This document shows positions 54,401 through 62,161 of a DNA stretch of 64,000 nucleotides, piece after piece. The DNA comes from Poriferisodalis sp965221195 (GTDB taxonomy: Bacteria > Actinomycetota > Acidimicrobiia > Acidimicrobiales > Poriferisodalaceae), in the NCBI GenBank assembly GCA_965221195.1, contig OZ244864.1:2542001-2606000 (forward strand), read 5' to 3'. The notes under the pieces were generated by a model that saw only the letters and a list, made by a program, of their open reading frames with translations, was not told where the DNA came from and ran no database searches. Both the position numbers and the translations under genes were made by a program. Numbering within the stretch: position 1 is the first letter of the stretch; each line of letters opens with the position of its first letter.

Positions 54401-54850
54401 ACCGACGACACCACCTACGACGTCGACTCAACCGCATCATCCGCGACCATCAACATCGCAGACGACGACAACCCACCACCCGCAACCGATTTGGTGAAGG
54501 TGTCGGTTGATGGGCAGCTGGGGCGTGCAGGGCCGGGGGACACGTTGGAGTTTGCGGTGAAATTGTCTGAAGCTGCACAAGCCGATGTGACGGTGGGGTT
54601 CAGGGTGTTAGCGGTTGGCCGAAGTGGGCTAAGGGCGGGTGCGGATTTTGTGATTCGCGGCGCGGCCGACAAGTCTGCTACGACTGGTGAATTGGTTGTA
54701 GCGCGTGGTGAGACGCGCAAGATGTTGCATATTGACATTCTGCCTGATGCTTGGATTAATCGGTTCGGCACGATAGCGGTTCAGCTGGTGAGTGTGAGTG
54801 ATGGCGCTGAGATTGCTCAAGCGTGGGGCCTCGGCGGTACACAGCCCTAG
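51467..54850 (+). CDS. Secreted arylsulfotransferase-like protein with Calx-beta repeats
   Basis: A 1127-residue exported protein, start ATG 51467 with AGGAGGT upstream. Residues 1-44 are a signal peptide ending PAWAQ. Roughly 160-620 match the arylsulfotransferase (ASST-type) propeller: AWHNRLYLVDNEGREAYRWD, ATNIHEMGSDGTLTYEY, HHDVVKLATGNYLFIDSEYY, TSRHFSEVWVIDHS and LPNGNTLITEGNHGRVSE. From about 675 follow three Calx-beta repeats of 111 residues (PEISI, AGSDVTEGSNASFTLTANP, TVTITDDTTYDVDS, NIADDDNPPPAT), then a fourth divergent domain. No LPXTG sorting signal is visible. It probably acts outside the cell on sulfated or adhesive substrates. Confidence 0.82.
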   Translation: MSLRSATLDAQRWPNRHRHALVLTSIAFVALFGALVFSQRPAWAQTVPTVSVSCPATAAEVAHDAETPGTVPCTFTVAPAPSGSLTIQYAVAAVGNRNLNYSQSLVTTGASETENILYLAGTTSVTVSLVADAAYSIGSPNEATVAVGTTAAYSGAGLHVNESGALDGYLLLTSAWHNRLYLVDNEGREAYRWDSPARLAKLLDTGNIVADHTATNIHEMGSDGTLTYEYAAPDQHHDVVKLATGNYLFIDSEYYTRAQSIAAGANPECVGSNGLEVDAVVEINPTGSSGGTVVWKWNVWDHIIQDHDSTKDNYGVIADHPELIDINYGICQIQAGTNGFLQNPHHVTHLNSIDYNADLDQILITSRHFSEVWVIDHSTTTTEAATSSGGDSDQGGTLLYRYGNPRTHDNGTKKDQRLFFPHNAHWIPSGLQGAGNVLVYNNGHEHPGYLRSYASADELALPASGDTYLRAGKGFMRPTMLWTHRLAEHTWIMSNAQRLPNGNTLITEGNHGRVSEVTPDGTVVWHYISPLVRGTTVLAEGASPSQSSDVWVYRSYKYAANHPGIAALSLTPVADRQPLALPPPACTATPTDSDLVTSVRSYHNTNRTRPDYSNNWFRVLIAFGVETSDTLEPFTAAEAIAGEAIWDGWEPVRIELERIEQEIAQCESPGTPAPPEISISAGSDITEGSNASFTLTANPTPSSSLTVTVNVTASGNFGVTTGSQTITIPTSGSATLSISTTGDSTDETDGSVTVTITDDTTYDVDSTASSATINIADDDNPPPATPEISITAGSDVTEGSNASFTLTANPTPSSSLTVTVNVTASGNFGVTTGSQTITIPTSGSATLSISTTGDSTDETDGSVTVTITDDTTYDVNSTASSATINIADDDNPPPATPEISITAGSDVTEGSNASFTLTANPTPTTSLTVTVNVTASGNYGVTTGNRTVTIPTSGTATLTIATTGDTTDETNGSVTVTITDDTTYDVDSTASSATINIADDDNPPPATDLVKVSVDGQLGRAGPGDTLEFAVKLSEAAQADVTVGFRVLAVGRSGLRAGADFVIRGAADKSATTGELVVARGETRKMLHIDILPDAWINRFGTIAVQLVSVSDGAEIAQAWGLGGTQP
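53490..54488. repeat. Three 333-bp tandem repeats encoding Calx-beta units
   Basis: Units start near 53490, 53823 and 54156, period exactly 333 bp (111 codons). The first two differ at only a few positions; the third has diverged more, mostly at codon third positions. The coding strand is very rich in C and A here and becomes G/T-rich right after 54488. Confidence 0.92.
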
Positions 54851-54869
54851 CTGCAGTCCTGCCTAGGGC
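54844..54869. terminator. Hairpin at the end of the large secreted protein gene
   Basis: GCCCTAG (54844-54850) pairs perfectly with CTAGGGC (54863-54869) around a 12-base loop. The TAG of the gene (54848-54850) is in the first arm. No T-run follows. Confidence 0.5.
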
Positions 54870-54901
54870 CACATAGCCCCTCTGTGTCGGCGGCTATGTG
54901 G
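54869..54901. terminator. Hairpin at the end of the RraA-like gene
   Basis: CCACATAGCC (54869-54878) pairs perfectly with GGCTATGTGG (54892-54901) around a 13-base loop. The minus-strand TAG of the RraA-like gene (54894-54896) is in the second arm. It adjoins the previous hairpin, so convergent transcripts both meet a strong stem. Confidence 0.55.
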
Positions 54902-55625
54902 TAGACGAGCGTTGCGCCAGCCAGTTCTTGAACTCAGCGCGGCGACCCTCGGCAATCGGAAACGTGCCAATCGTGCTCTCCCCCGCAGCTACCCGCTCAA
55001 TCGCCCATTCCTCTTCGATTTCTTGGTTGTAGGAATCGTCAGCCACTTCTTGCGCGAGCAGAGCCGGAATCACTACTGCACCCTCGCCATCCCCCACGAT
55101 GATGTCCCCCGGAAACACTGTCACACCAGCGCAAGCAATTGGCACTTGATGAGCAAGCGGCGTGTGCAGTCGGCCAAGCGTCGCAGCATGCGACGACTGG
55201 TGGTACACAGGCAGTCCAACATCAGCCACCGCAGGCGTGTCGCGCAACGCTCCGTCAGTGATGAAACCGGATGCGCCAAGAGCCTTGATGCGCATCGTGA
55301 AGATGTCGCCAATCGTGCCTGCGTGCGGCTCGCCGCGTGCTTCCACGATCAGAACTTCTTCAGGGCTGATCGACTCAACGGCGAGGCGTTGCGCGTTGTG
55401 ACCTTTGAGACGTCGCTCAAAGTCTTCTCGTTTGGGCACCAAGCGCAAGGTGTGTGCGTAGCCGATCATCCGCTGACCGCTGTTGAGGGGCCGCAAGCCG
55501 TTGAGGAAGCTGTTTCGCATGCCCCGGCGCTGCATCTGACCGGCCAACGTTGCCGTGGACACCGCGTTGAACTTCACTCGCATGTCATCGGTGAGCAGCA
55601 CCGGGCGGTGCTCTGCGTCGGCCAT
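54894..55625 (-). CDS. RraA-family protein (4-hydroxy-4-methyl-2-oxoglutarate aldolase-like)
   Basis: A 243-residue RraA/HMG aldolase-type protein. ATLAGQMQRRGMRN is the usual opening, HAGTIGDIFTMRIKALGASG and FITDGALRDTPAV hold the conserved Asp and Arg of the active site, and VFPGDIIVGDGEGAVVIP is diagnostic. Such enzymes cleave pyruvate from branched 2-keto acids, or, in E. coli RraA, regulate RNase E. ATG 55625 is chosen because AAGGAG lies nearby upstream. Convergent with the secreted repeat protein, divergent from the CoA-transferase. An aldolase role in catabolism is likely from the neighbours. Confidence 0.85.
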   Translation of the reverse strand: MADAEHRPVLLTDDMRVKFNAVSTATLAGQMQRRGMRNSFLNGLRPLNSGQRMIGYAHTLRLVPKREDFERRLKGHNAQRLAVESISPEEVLIVEARGEPHAGTIGDIFTMRIKALGASGFITDGALRDTPAVADVGLPVYHQSSHAATLGRLHTPLAHQVPIACAGVTVFPGDIIVGDGEGAVVIPALLAQEVADDSYNQEIEEEWAIERVAAGESTIGTFPIAEGRRAEFKNWLAQRSSTT

Positions 55626-55759
55626 AGGGTCTCCTTGGTCTGCGCGCAAGGGTCACCACTACAAGTCGTTGATGTGGTCGGCTCCTGCGCGGTGCGTTCG
55701 GCAATGTAACCAGCACGCAGCTAGAGCGTGCTTTTGATAGTCAACAGGACGGGTTTAAG

Positions 55760-56950
55760 ATGAGCGAGAAAAGCGAGTACGCGGCAGGGCCGCTGGCCGG
55801 AGTGCGCGTCGTTGACCTGTCGTCGGTACTCATGGGTCCGGTTGCCACAAGGACACTCGGTGACCTCGGAGCGGAGGTCATCCTCGTTGAGTCCTCAGCG
55901 GGAGATCGCAATCGCAGCATGGGTGCCGGCCCGACGGCAGAATTCTCCGGCATCGCTCTCAACCTGCTCCGTAACAAGCGCAGCATTGCAATAGATCTCA
56001 AGCGAACGCAAGGCAAGCAGGCGTTTATTGACATCGCCGCGACATGCGACGTGATGATCACCAATCTCAGGCCCGGGCCGCTGGGAAGGCTCGGCCTGCA
56101 CTATGAGGCAGTGCGGGAAGCCCGCAGCGACATCGTGTTCTGCAGGGCGCACGGCTATCCATCATCAAGCGATCGCGCAGAGGCTCCCGCCTACGACGAC
56201 ATCATCCAGTCCGCCAGCGGTGTCGGTGACCTCTTCCGTCGCACCGGTGTCGATCCCCTTCTGTTTCCCAGTCTCGTAGCCGACAAGGTCTGCGGAATGA
56301 CAATCGCCAACGCCGTGCTCGCTGCCCTGTATCACCGCACTCGCACCGGAGAGGGGCAGTTCATTGAGATACCGATGATTGACGTGATGCGGGCGTTCGT
56401 GCTCACCGAGCACGGCTCCGGTGCCATCTCTGAGCCTGCCGTGGCCGAGGCCGGTTACACCCGCATTCTGACATCAGAACGTCGGCCTCAGCCGACGGCT
56501 GACGGGTGGATCAACATCCTCCCTTACGACCAAGAGCACTACGTTGCGCTCTTTGAGGCCGGCGGTCGGCCCGATCTCGCCACCGACGAACGTTTCGCGA
56601 CACCCATCGAACGCATCACCCACAGCGACAGCCTGTATCGCGATGTGGCATCGGTTCTCGGCCAGCACACAACAGCGGAATGGCTTGAGCTGTGTGCAAA
56701 ACACGGCATCCCCGCAGCCGAAGCCGCCACGCTCAACGAGATGGTCTCAGATCTTCCCATCGACGAGCATCCAGTAGCGGGCGCGTACCGGGTCATTCCG
56801 CCTCCCGAACGTTTCTCTGAGACACCGCTGAGCGTTCGGCGACCAGCACCGAGGATCGGTGAGCACGGACGAGAGATTCTCGCTGAGATCGGCTATGGCG
56901 AAGAGCAGATCGAACGTCTCATTGACTTAGGGGTTCTCAGCCTGCGTTGA
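55760..56950 (+). CDS. CaiB/BaiF (family III) CoA-transferase
   Basis: A 396-residue single-domain CoA-transferase. GVRVVDLSSVLMGPVATRTL and EVILVESSAGD open the fold, the segment LNLLRNKRSIAIDLKRTQG binds CoA, and GEGQFIEIPMIDVMRAF is family typical. The catalytic Asp that forms the acyl-CoA intermediate is expected in the 160-175 region (SASGVGDLFRRTG area). It is divergent from the RraA gene and converges with the molybdenum subunit gene, in a catabolic neighbourhood. The last codons repeat with the 15-bp duplication at 56941. Confidence 0.9.
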   Translation: MSEKSEYAAGPLAGVRVVDLSSVLMGPVATRTLGDLGAEVILVESSAGDRNRSMGAGPTAEFSGIALNLLRNKRSIAIDLKRTQGKQAFIDIAATCDVMITNLRPGPLGRLGLHYEAVREARSDIVFCRAHGYPSSSDRAEAPAYDDIIQSASGVGDLFRRTGVDPLLFPSLVADKVCGMTIANAVLAALYHRTRTGEGQFIEIPMIDVMRAFVLTEHGSGAISEPAVAEAGYTRILTSERRPQPTADGWINILPYDQEHYVALFEAGGRPDLATDERFATPIERITHSDSLYRDVASVLGQHTTAEWLELCAKHGIPAAEAATLNEMVSDLPIDEHPVAGAYRVIPPPERFSETPLSVRRPAPRIGEHGREILAEIGYGEEQIERLIDLGVLSLR

Positions 56951-56970
56951 GAGATCCTGCGTTGAGAGAT
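56941..56970. repeat. 15-bp tandem duplication across a stop codon
   Basis: CCTGCGTTGAGAGAT is repeated perfectly at 56941-56955 and 56956-56970. The TGA of the CoA-transferase gene (56948-56950) is in the first copy and recurs in frame in the second. Confidence 0.85.
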
Positions 56971-57012
56971 ATAGAAAAGAGTCAACATCACTGACAGTGT
57001 CGCGACAGCGCT

Positions 57013-59289
57013 TCACTGGGCGGCAGCAATGGCTTCATAGAGCTGCTGGGGAGTGATCGGTGTAGTGAGATGCCGCACTCCTAGGTGCGAGACCGCGTCT
57101 ACGACAGCGTTGTAAACAGCGGGAATCGCCCCAATCGTGCCCGACTCCCCCACACCCTTAGCGCCGAGCGGGTTCACCCATGTCGGCGTTTCGATGTGAA
57201 CTGTCTCAAAGAACGGCAGCTCCGCAGCGGAGATCACTAAGTAGTCCATGAAGTTGCCAGTGAGCAGGTTGCCGTCGGAGTCGTATTGGATGGCTTCTAG
57301 CAGTACTTGTGCCGCTCCCTGCGCAATGCCGCCATGCACTTGGCCCGCAGCAAGCATCGGATTTATGAGCGTGCCGGCATCGTCGGCTGCCACAAGCCGC
57401 ACCAACGTGGTGCCGCCGGTCTCGGGATCGACCTCAACGACAGCGACATGTGTTCCGTTGGGAAACGTGCCCTGTGGCGCGGTGAAATCGGCCGACTCCT
57501 CAATGCCCTCGCTGCTGTTCTCATTGCTGTCCTCGCTGAGGGCCGCTGCGATCTGCGGCCAACCTAAGGTGCGCGTCGGTGTGCCTGCCACATGGAAACA
57601 GCCAACAGCAGCGTCGTGTACGACATCGTCAACAGTTGCTTCAAGGAGTTCTGCAGCAGCTTGACGCGCGCGCTCAACTAGCGCCTCAGCGGAGTGGACC
57701 AACGCAGTACCAGCTAACTGAACCGAACGCGAACCAACCGTCAAGCCGCCACGTGGCACTTCGTCGGTGTCACCGCTAACTACGTCAATCTGGTCGAACC
57801 CGATGCCGGTGCGGTCAGCCACGATCATCGCCCAAGTGGTGTCGTGGCCTTGCCCGGTGGGTGTCGCACCTGTAGCGACGCGCAGGCGGCCATCAGGCTG
57901 CAACCTGACCGAGCCGAACTCTGGCTGCGGCGCTCCGGCGGTGATCTCGACGTAGCTGCTGACACCGATGCCAATCAGCGGAACATCGCCCCGCTGGCGG
58001 CGCCTAACTTGATCGGCTCGCAGATCGTCATAACCAGCAACGCCGAGCGCTCGGCGGAGCGCCTCGGGATAGTCACCCACGTCGTAGCTCGCGCCTGTGG
58101 CCGTCACGTACGGCTCGGTGAAGCGGGGCACCAGATTCTTTGAGCGGACCTCAGCGGGGTCCATGCCGATCTCTGCAGCGAACCGGTCCACCATGCGCTC
58201 TATGGCAACCGTGGCTTCGGGGCGGCCGGCACCCCGGTACGCAGTCATCGGGACCGTGTTGGTAAGCACTCCCTCGGCGCTGAAGCCCACATTGGCAATG
58301 TCGTAGGTGCCCGTGGCCATCCGCAGGGTCATCTGGGGCAGGACGGCCGCGATCAGCGGATATGCACCAATGTCTTGCACCACGTCAAGTTGGTAGGCGG
58401 TGAGGTGACCATCCCGGGTTCCACCGAGGCGGGCGTACTGAATTTGGCCGCGACCATGCGGCATGGCCATCACATTCTCTGAGCGAGTCTCAGTCCACTT
58501 GACCGGTCGGCCCAAGACTCGCGAATAGAAACCCAGCGCAAGTTCCTCGGGATATGTACGCGACTTGGCCCCGAAGCCGCCACCCACGTTAGGTATGACC
58601 ACCCGAACATCAGACGGTTTGAGTCCATAGGTGGCAGCGAGCAGGTCTCGGGTGGGATGGGCACCCTGCACGGCTGAGTAATGCACCAAGCGCCCCTCGT
58701 CGGTCCAGTAGGCGATGCCGGCACGAGCCTCAATCGGGGCACCGGAGAGCCGCTGATTCACGATGCGCTCACCGACGACCACCTCGCACCCGGAGAAGTC
58801 CACCTGCGTCGGTAGTTCAATGCGCGAAAGCACATTGGTGCCGTGGTCAGGAAATATCAGCGTCTCATCGCGTCGGGCGGTTTCAGGGTCAATTACCGAC
58901 GGCAGCGGCTCGTACTCCACAATCACCACTTCGCAAGCATCCACCGCCAAAGCTTGAGTCTCTGCCACGACCCCAACGACGGGCTGTCCGCCATAACGCA
59001 CGACATCGGTTGCGATGAGCGGGCGCTTCATGGCGTCAGGGAACGTCGGCAACACGTTCGGCACCAGCCCGATCTCAGCCAGATCGGCACCGGTGAAGAC
59101 ACCCACAACCCCCGCAGCGGCTTTGGCTTCATCAACATCGATGCCGGTGATGCGAGCGTGGGCATAGGGCGAACGCACGTAGGACAAGTACAAGGCACCC
59201 GCAGGCAAAAGATCGTCAACATATGCAGCCGAACCAGTCAGAAAACCGGGGTCCTCCCGCCTTAAGGCGACGCTTGTGAGAATGCTCAT
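57013..59289 (-). CDS. Molybdopterin-binding large subunit, xanthine dehydrogenase family
   Basis: A 758-residue paralogue of the protein at 41926. It opens SVALRREDPGFLTGSAAYVD, has NVGGGFGAKSRTYPEE and VPMTAYRGAGRPEA, and the catalytic Glu is in GAKGVGESGTIGAIPAVYNA. ATG 59289 is chosen; the longer frame to 59460 would translate the 33-bp repeats. No FAD- or iron-sulfur-subunit gene is adjacent, so like the first copy it depends on partners elsewhere. It probably hydroxylates an aldehyde or aromatic heterocycle; it converges with the CoA-transferase gene. Confidence 0.92.
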   Translation of the reverse strand: MSILTSVALRREDPGFLTGSAAYVDDLLPAGALYLSYVRSPYAHARITGIDVDEAKAAAGVVGVFTGADLAEIGLVPNVLPTFPDAMKRPLIATDVVRYGGQPVVGVVAETQALAVDACEVVIVEYEPLPSVIDPETARRDETLIFPDHGTNVLSRIELPTQVDFSGCEVVVGERIVNQRLSGAPIEARAGIAYWTDEGRLVHYSAVQGAHPTRDLLAATYGLKPSDVRVVIPNVGGGFGAKSRTYPEELALGFYSRVLGRPVKWTETRSENVMAMPHGRGQIQYARLGGTRDGHLTAYQLDVVQDIGAYPLIAAVLPQMTLRMATGTYDIANVGFSAEGVLTNTVPMTAYRGAGRPEATVAIERMVDRFAAEIGMDPAEVRSKNLVPRFTEPYVTATGASYDVGDYPEALRRALGVAGYDDLRADQVRRRQRGDVPLIGIGVSSYVEITAGAPQPEFGSVRLQPDGRLRVATGATPTGQGHDTTWAMIVADRTGIGFDQIDVVSGDTDEVPRGGLTVGSRSVQLAGTALVHSAEALVERARQAAAELLEATVDDVVHDAAVGCFHVAGTPTRTLGWPQIAAALSEDSNENSSEGIEESADFTAPQGTFPNGTHVAVVEVDPETGGTTLVRLVAADDAGTLINPMLAAGQVHGGIAQGAAQVLLEAIQYDSDGNLLTGNFMDYLVISAAELPFFETVHIETPTWVNPLGAKGVGESGTIGAIPAVYNAVVDAVSHLGVRHLTTPITPQQLYEAIAAAQ

Positions 59290-59331
59290 GGAGTTCGTCC
59301 TGCGTTGAGGCGATGGCTCGCACGCTAGAGG

Positions 59332-59430
59332 CTGAGCCGAACGGCACAGCCAAACAACACAGCGCTGAGCCGAACGGCACAGCCAAATAACACAGCGCTG
59401 AGCCGAACGGCACCGCCGAATGACACAGCC
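59332..59430. repeat. Three 33-bp tandem copies upstream of the molybdenum subunit gene
   Basis: Units begin CTGAGCCGAACGGCAC at 59332, 59365 and 59398; the third copy is more diverged. They fill much of the divergent spacer between this gene and the EamA transporter gene. Confidence 0.85.
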
Positions 59431-59612
59431 GCAGCATGAGCGATCTGTTTGCATCAACAATGAAGCGTCAACACTGGAGCATCAACACTGGAGCATCGGC
59501 AAGCGTGCCCGTCGGCTCGGTGAGACCTAACCTCCGGTGCCAACCTCGCAGTCGGCTCGGCATGTCCGCGGCTTTGATTTGCCGGCGGGAACGGCGGGGC
59601 GGGAGCACACAC

Positions 59613-60548
59613 ATGGCCGACATTGGAACCGATGGGGCACCGGGTGGGCCACGCGGGGGACGTGGCGCGCCTGCGGCATCAGAGCGGGCGCTCGGGGTAC
59701 CAGCAGCAGCCGTGGCGATGGTGGGCTGGGCTGCCTCAGGCGTGATCGCCAAGGGCATCTCCGAACTCGGTCCGTTGGCGGTCGTGTTCTGGCGGATGTG
59801 GCTCTACACAGGACTGGTTGCTCTGTTCTTGTGGGCCAAACGCACTCCGTTGCAGTTGTTCTCGGTCAAGGTCTCGTTCTGGGGCGGTGCCTCTTTGGCG
59901 TTCGACATCATGCTGTTCTTCGTTGCACTGCGGTTGACCACCGTCGCCAACGCCACAGTGGTGATCTCGCTGCAGCCGCTGCTGATGCTCATTTTGGCGC
60001 CGCGGATCTTCGGCGAGCAGCCGAGCCGACGTCACTGGAGTCTGGCGCTGGTAGCCATCGGCGGAATCGCCGTCGTCGTGTTCGGATCGTCGGGCCTGCC
60101 CGAGTGGGGCCTGCTCGGCGACTTGCTGGCGTTCGGAGCGCTCTTCGCTTGGACCGGATACTTCGTGTTCTCCAAGTTGAGCACCCAGAAGATCTCCGCA
60201 GCGCAATACACAGGCGGAAGTGCGCTGGTGTGCTCGCTTGTGTGTACGCCGTTCGCTCTTGCGTCAGGTCAGGTGTTCCACTGGCCATCAGCAGGCGCAT
60301 GGCTGTGGCTGGGAATTCTGGCCGTCGGGCCAGGATTGGCGAGCCACATGTTGATGAACTGGTCGCTGGTGCGCATTCCGTCGTGGCTGGGGGCCACGAT
60401 GACGCTGGCGATCCCCGTCACTAGCACGCTGATGGCCTGGGCATTCTTAGGCGATCAGGTATCGCCGTGGCAGTTCATCGGGATGGCAGTGGTGATGTTT
60501 GCGCTGTCGGTCGTCGTACTAGACCAATCCCGCACGAAGCTGAGCTAG
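59613..60548 (+). CDS. EamA/DMT-superfamily transporter
   Basis: A 311-residue membrane protein with ten hydrophobic segments in two EamA halves: VPAAAVAMVGWAASGVIAKG, then VVFWRMWLYTGLVALFLW, with ATVVISLQPLLMLILAPRIF closing the first half, and LLAFGALFAWTGYFVFSKL with IPVTSTLMAWAFLGDQVSPW in the second. It probably exports metabolites or amino acids. ATG 59613 has GGGAG seven bases upstream; a longer frame begins at 59436. It is divergent from the molybdenum subunit gene. Confidence 0.88.
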   Translation: MADIGTDGAPGGPRGGRGAPAASERALGVPAAAVAMVGWAASGVIAKGISELGPLAVVFWRMWLYTGLVALFLWAKRTPLQLFSVKVSFWGGASLAFDIMLFFVALRLTTVANATVVISLQPLLMLILAPRIFGEQPSRRHWSLALVAIGGIAVVVFGSSGLPEWGLLGDLLAFGALFAWTGYFVFSKLSTQKISAAQYTGGSALVCSLVCTPFALASGQVFHWPSAGAWLWLGILAVGPGLASHMLMNWSLVRIPSWLGATMTLAIPVTSTLMAWAFLGDQVSPWQFIGMAVVMFALSVVVLDQSRTKLS

Positions 60549-60593
60549 CCAAACGCGATGGCGGCACCCTGCAAGCAATGGTGGCAGCGTGCT

Positions 60594-62081
60594 TCAGCTT
60601 TCGGCGTGGACGGGCGGGCGGCGATGTGCCCACGGCGCCGCCTGTTCCATCTGGGCAGCGACTCGAAGCAGTGTGTCTTCGCGTCCGGGTGCTGCCACGA
60701 GCTGGACACCGATGGGCAGGCCCTCAGGCGACATGCCTTCAGGCGTGCCCAGCGGCACCGATACGGCGGGCTGGCCGCTGACGTTGAACTGCGGCAAGTA
60801 GGGCGTCACTTTGGCCAAGCGCCGCACCAGCGTGCGCTCGTCGCCCTCGACCAGATAGCCGACCGGCGGCGGCACTGAAGCCAGCGTGGGTGTCAGCAGC
60901 AGGTCGAAGCCGTCGCCTTGGCCGGGCTGAGGGTTCCACCAGTGAACGAGGCGGCGGGTGAACCGGTGCAGTCGTTCCCGGCTGGCCAAGATTTCCGGCC
61001 CGGTGATCTTCAGGCCGCGCTGGCAGTTGATCCACGCAACCGGCTCCATGTCGTCTTCGCCCCACGGACGACCCAGCACGCTCTCGAGTGACTGCAGCGT
61101 CGCTGCTGCACTGGCGCGCATGACGCGCACGTAGTCGTACATGTAGTCGTTGGTCGCCATGGCTTCGGGCAATGCCGGTTCGACCAGATGACCGAGGCTG
61201 TCAAGCAAGCTGGCTGCGGATTCGGCAGCTTGGGTGCAGAGCGGATCGGTGTCCTCAAACGGGAGGGTGGAACTGATCCCGATGCGCAATTGCCCGGGAT
61301 CCGCGCCGACTTCGGCGACATAGCCACCGACTGGCGTCGGATGCGCGGCCACATACGGATCGCCCGGCTCAGGTCCGTTCAGCACGTCGAGCGCCAACGC
61401 CGCGTCGCGCACAGTCAGGGTGACGGCACCGTCAGTGGTGCCGCCTCCCCAGGCTTCACCGGCTGGGGCATTCGAGATGCGTCCGCGTGACGGCTTGAGC
61501 CCTACGAGTCCGTTGGCGCTGGCGGGGATGCGGATCGAGCCGCCGCCGTCGCTGGCATGAGCAATAGGGACGATGCCTGCTGCCACCGCTGCTGCCGCGC
61601 CGCCACTGGAGCCGAGCACCGTGCGGTCGGTGTTCCACGGATTGCGCGTCGGCCCGTACAGCATCGTCTCAGACGCGCCAGGGCACTGACCGCCGCCGAG
61701 TTCAGGGCTGTGCGAACGGCCGATGCTGATCGCTCCGGCATCAGACCAGCGGCGCGCCACTGCACCGGTTTCGGTGTGGCGGTAGTCAAGTTCGGCCAGC
61801 CGACGGTTGCCCTGGTAGGCGGGCTCACCGTCGGCTGGGCAGAACAGATCCTTGAGCGCTATCGGCACGCCAGTCAGCAGCCCGTCCCGATTGCCGCTGT
61901 TGTCTTGTTCATCCGCCTTCGTTTGTGCTTCAGCGAATGTGTCGGCGACAATTGCGTTGACCGTCGGGTTCACCCGCTCGCAGCGGGCGATGGCTTCGGC
62001 GACTGCCGTTACTGCATCGGTCTCCCCAGACCGCACCCGCGCAGCCTGTGCTGTTGCATCAGTCCCGGTTGCTTCGTTCAT
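60594..62081 (-). CDS. Amidase (amidase signature family)
   Basis: A 495-residue Ser-Ser-Lys amidase, the third in the window. The Lys is in GVPIALKDLFCPADG, the nucleophile loop is VLGSSGGAAAAVAAG, and the bridging Ser is in ASDGGGSIRIPASANGLVG followed by LKPSRGRIS. It has the usual length. It converges with the EamA transporter gene, which may handle its products. Confidence 0.91.
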   Translation of the reverse strand: MNEATGTDATAQAARVRSGETDAVTAVAEAIARCERVNPTVNAIVADTFAEAQTKADEQDNSGNRDGLLTGVPIALKDLFCPADGEPAYQGNRRLAELDYRHTETGAVARRWSDAGAISIGRSHSPELGGGQCPGASETMLYGPTRNPWNTDRTVLGSSGGAAAAVAAGIVPIAHASDGGGSIRIPASANGLVGLKPSRGRISNAPAGEAWGGGTTDGAVTLTVRDAALALDVLNGPEPGDPYVAAHPTPVGGYVAEVGADPGQLRIGISSTLPFEDTDPLCTQAAESAASLLDSLGHLVEPALPEAMATNDYMYDYVRVMRASAAATLQSLESVLGRPWGEDDMEPVAWINCQRGLKITGPEILASRERLHRFTRRLVHWWNPQPGQGDGFDLLLTPTLASVPPPVGYLVEGDERTLVRRLAKVTPYLPQFNVSGQPAVSVPLGTPEGMSPEGLPIGVQLVAAPGREDTLLRVAAQMEQAAPWAHRRPPVHAES

Positions 62082-62161
62082 GTTTTCCCCCTGTCGCCGT
62101 GGGCTTGCTGATCACCGTGCCGACCAGACCTGTCATCTACGGCTCAGTCTCGCGCACAAGC

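Noticed and set aside
53461..54510. A 349-residue plus-strand ORF rich in His, Arg and Asn
   Set aside because: It is a shifted-frame shadow of the Calx-beta repeats; its repeated composition follows from the repeat DNA.
59290..59460. An N-terminal extension of the second molybdenum subunit
   Set aside because: The extra residues are a translation of the 33-bp tandem repeats and precede the normal family start at ATG 59289.
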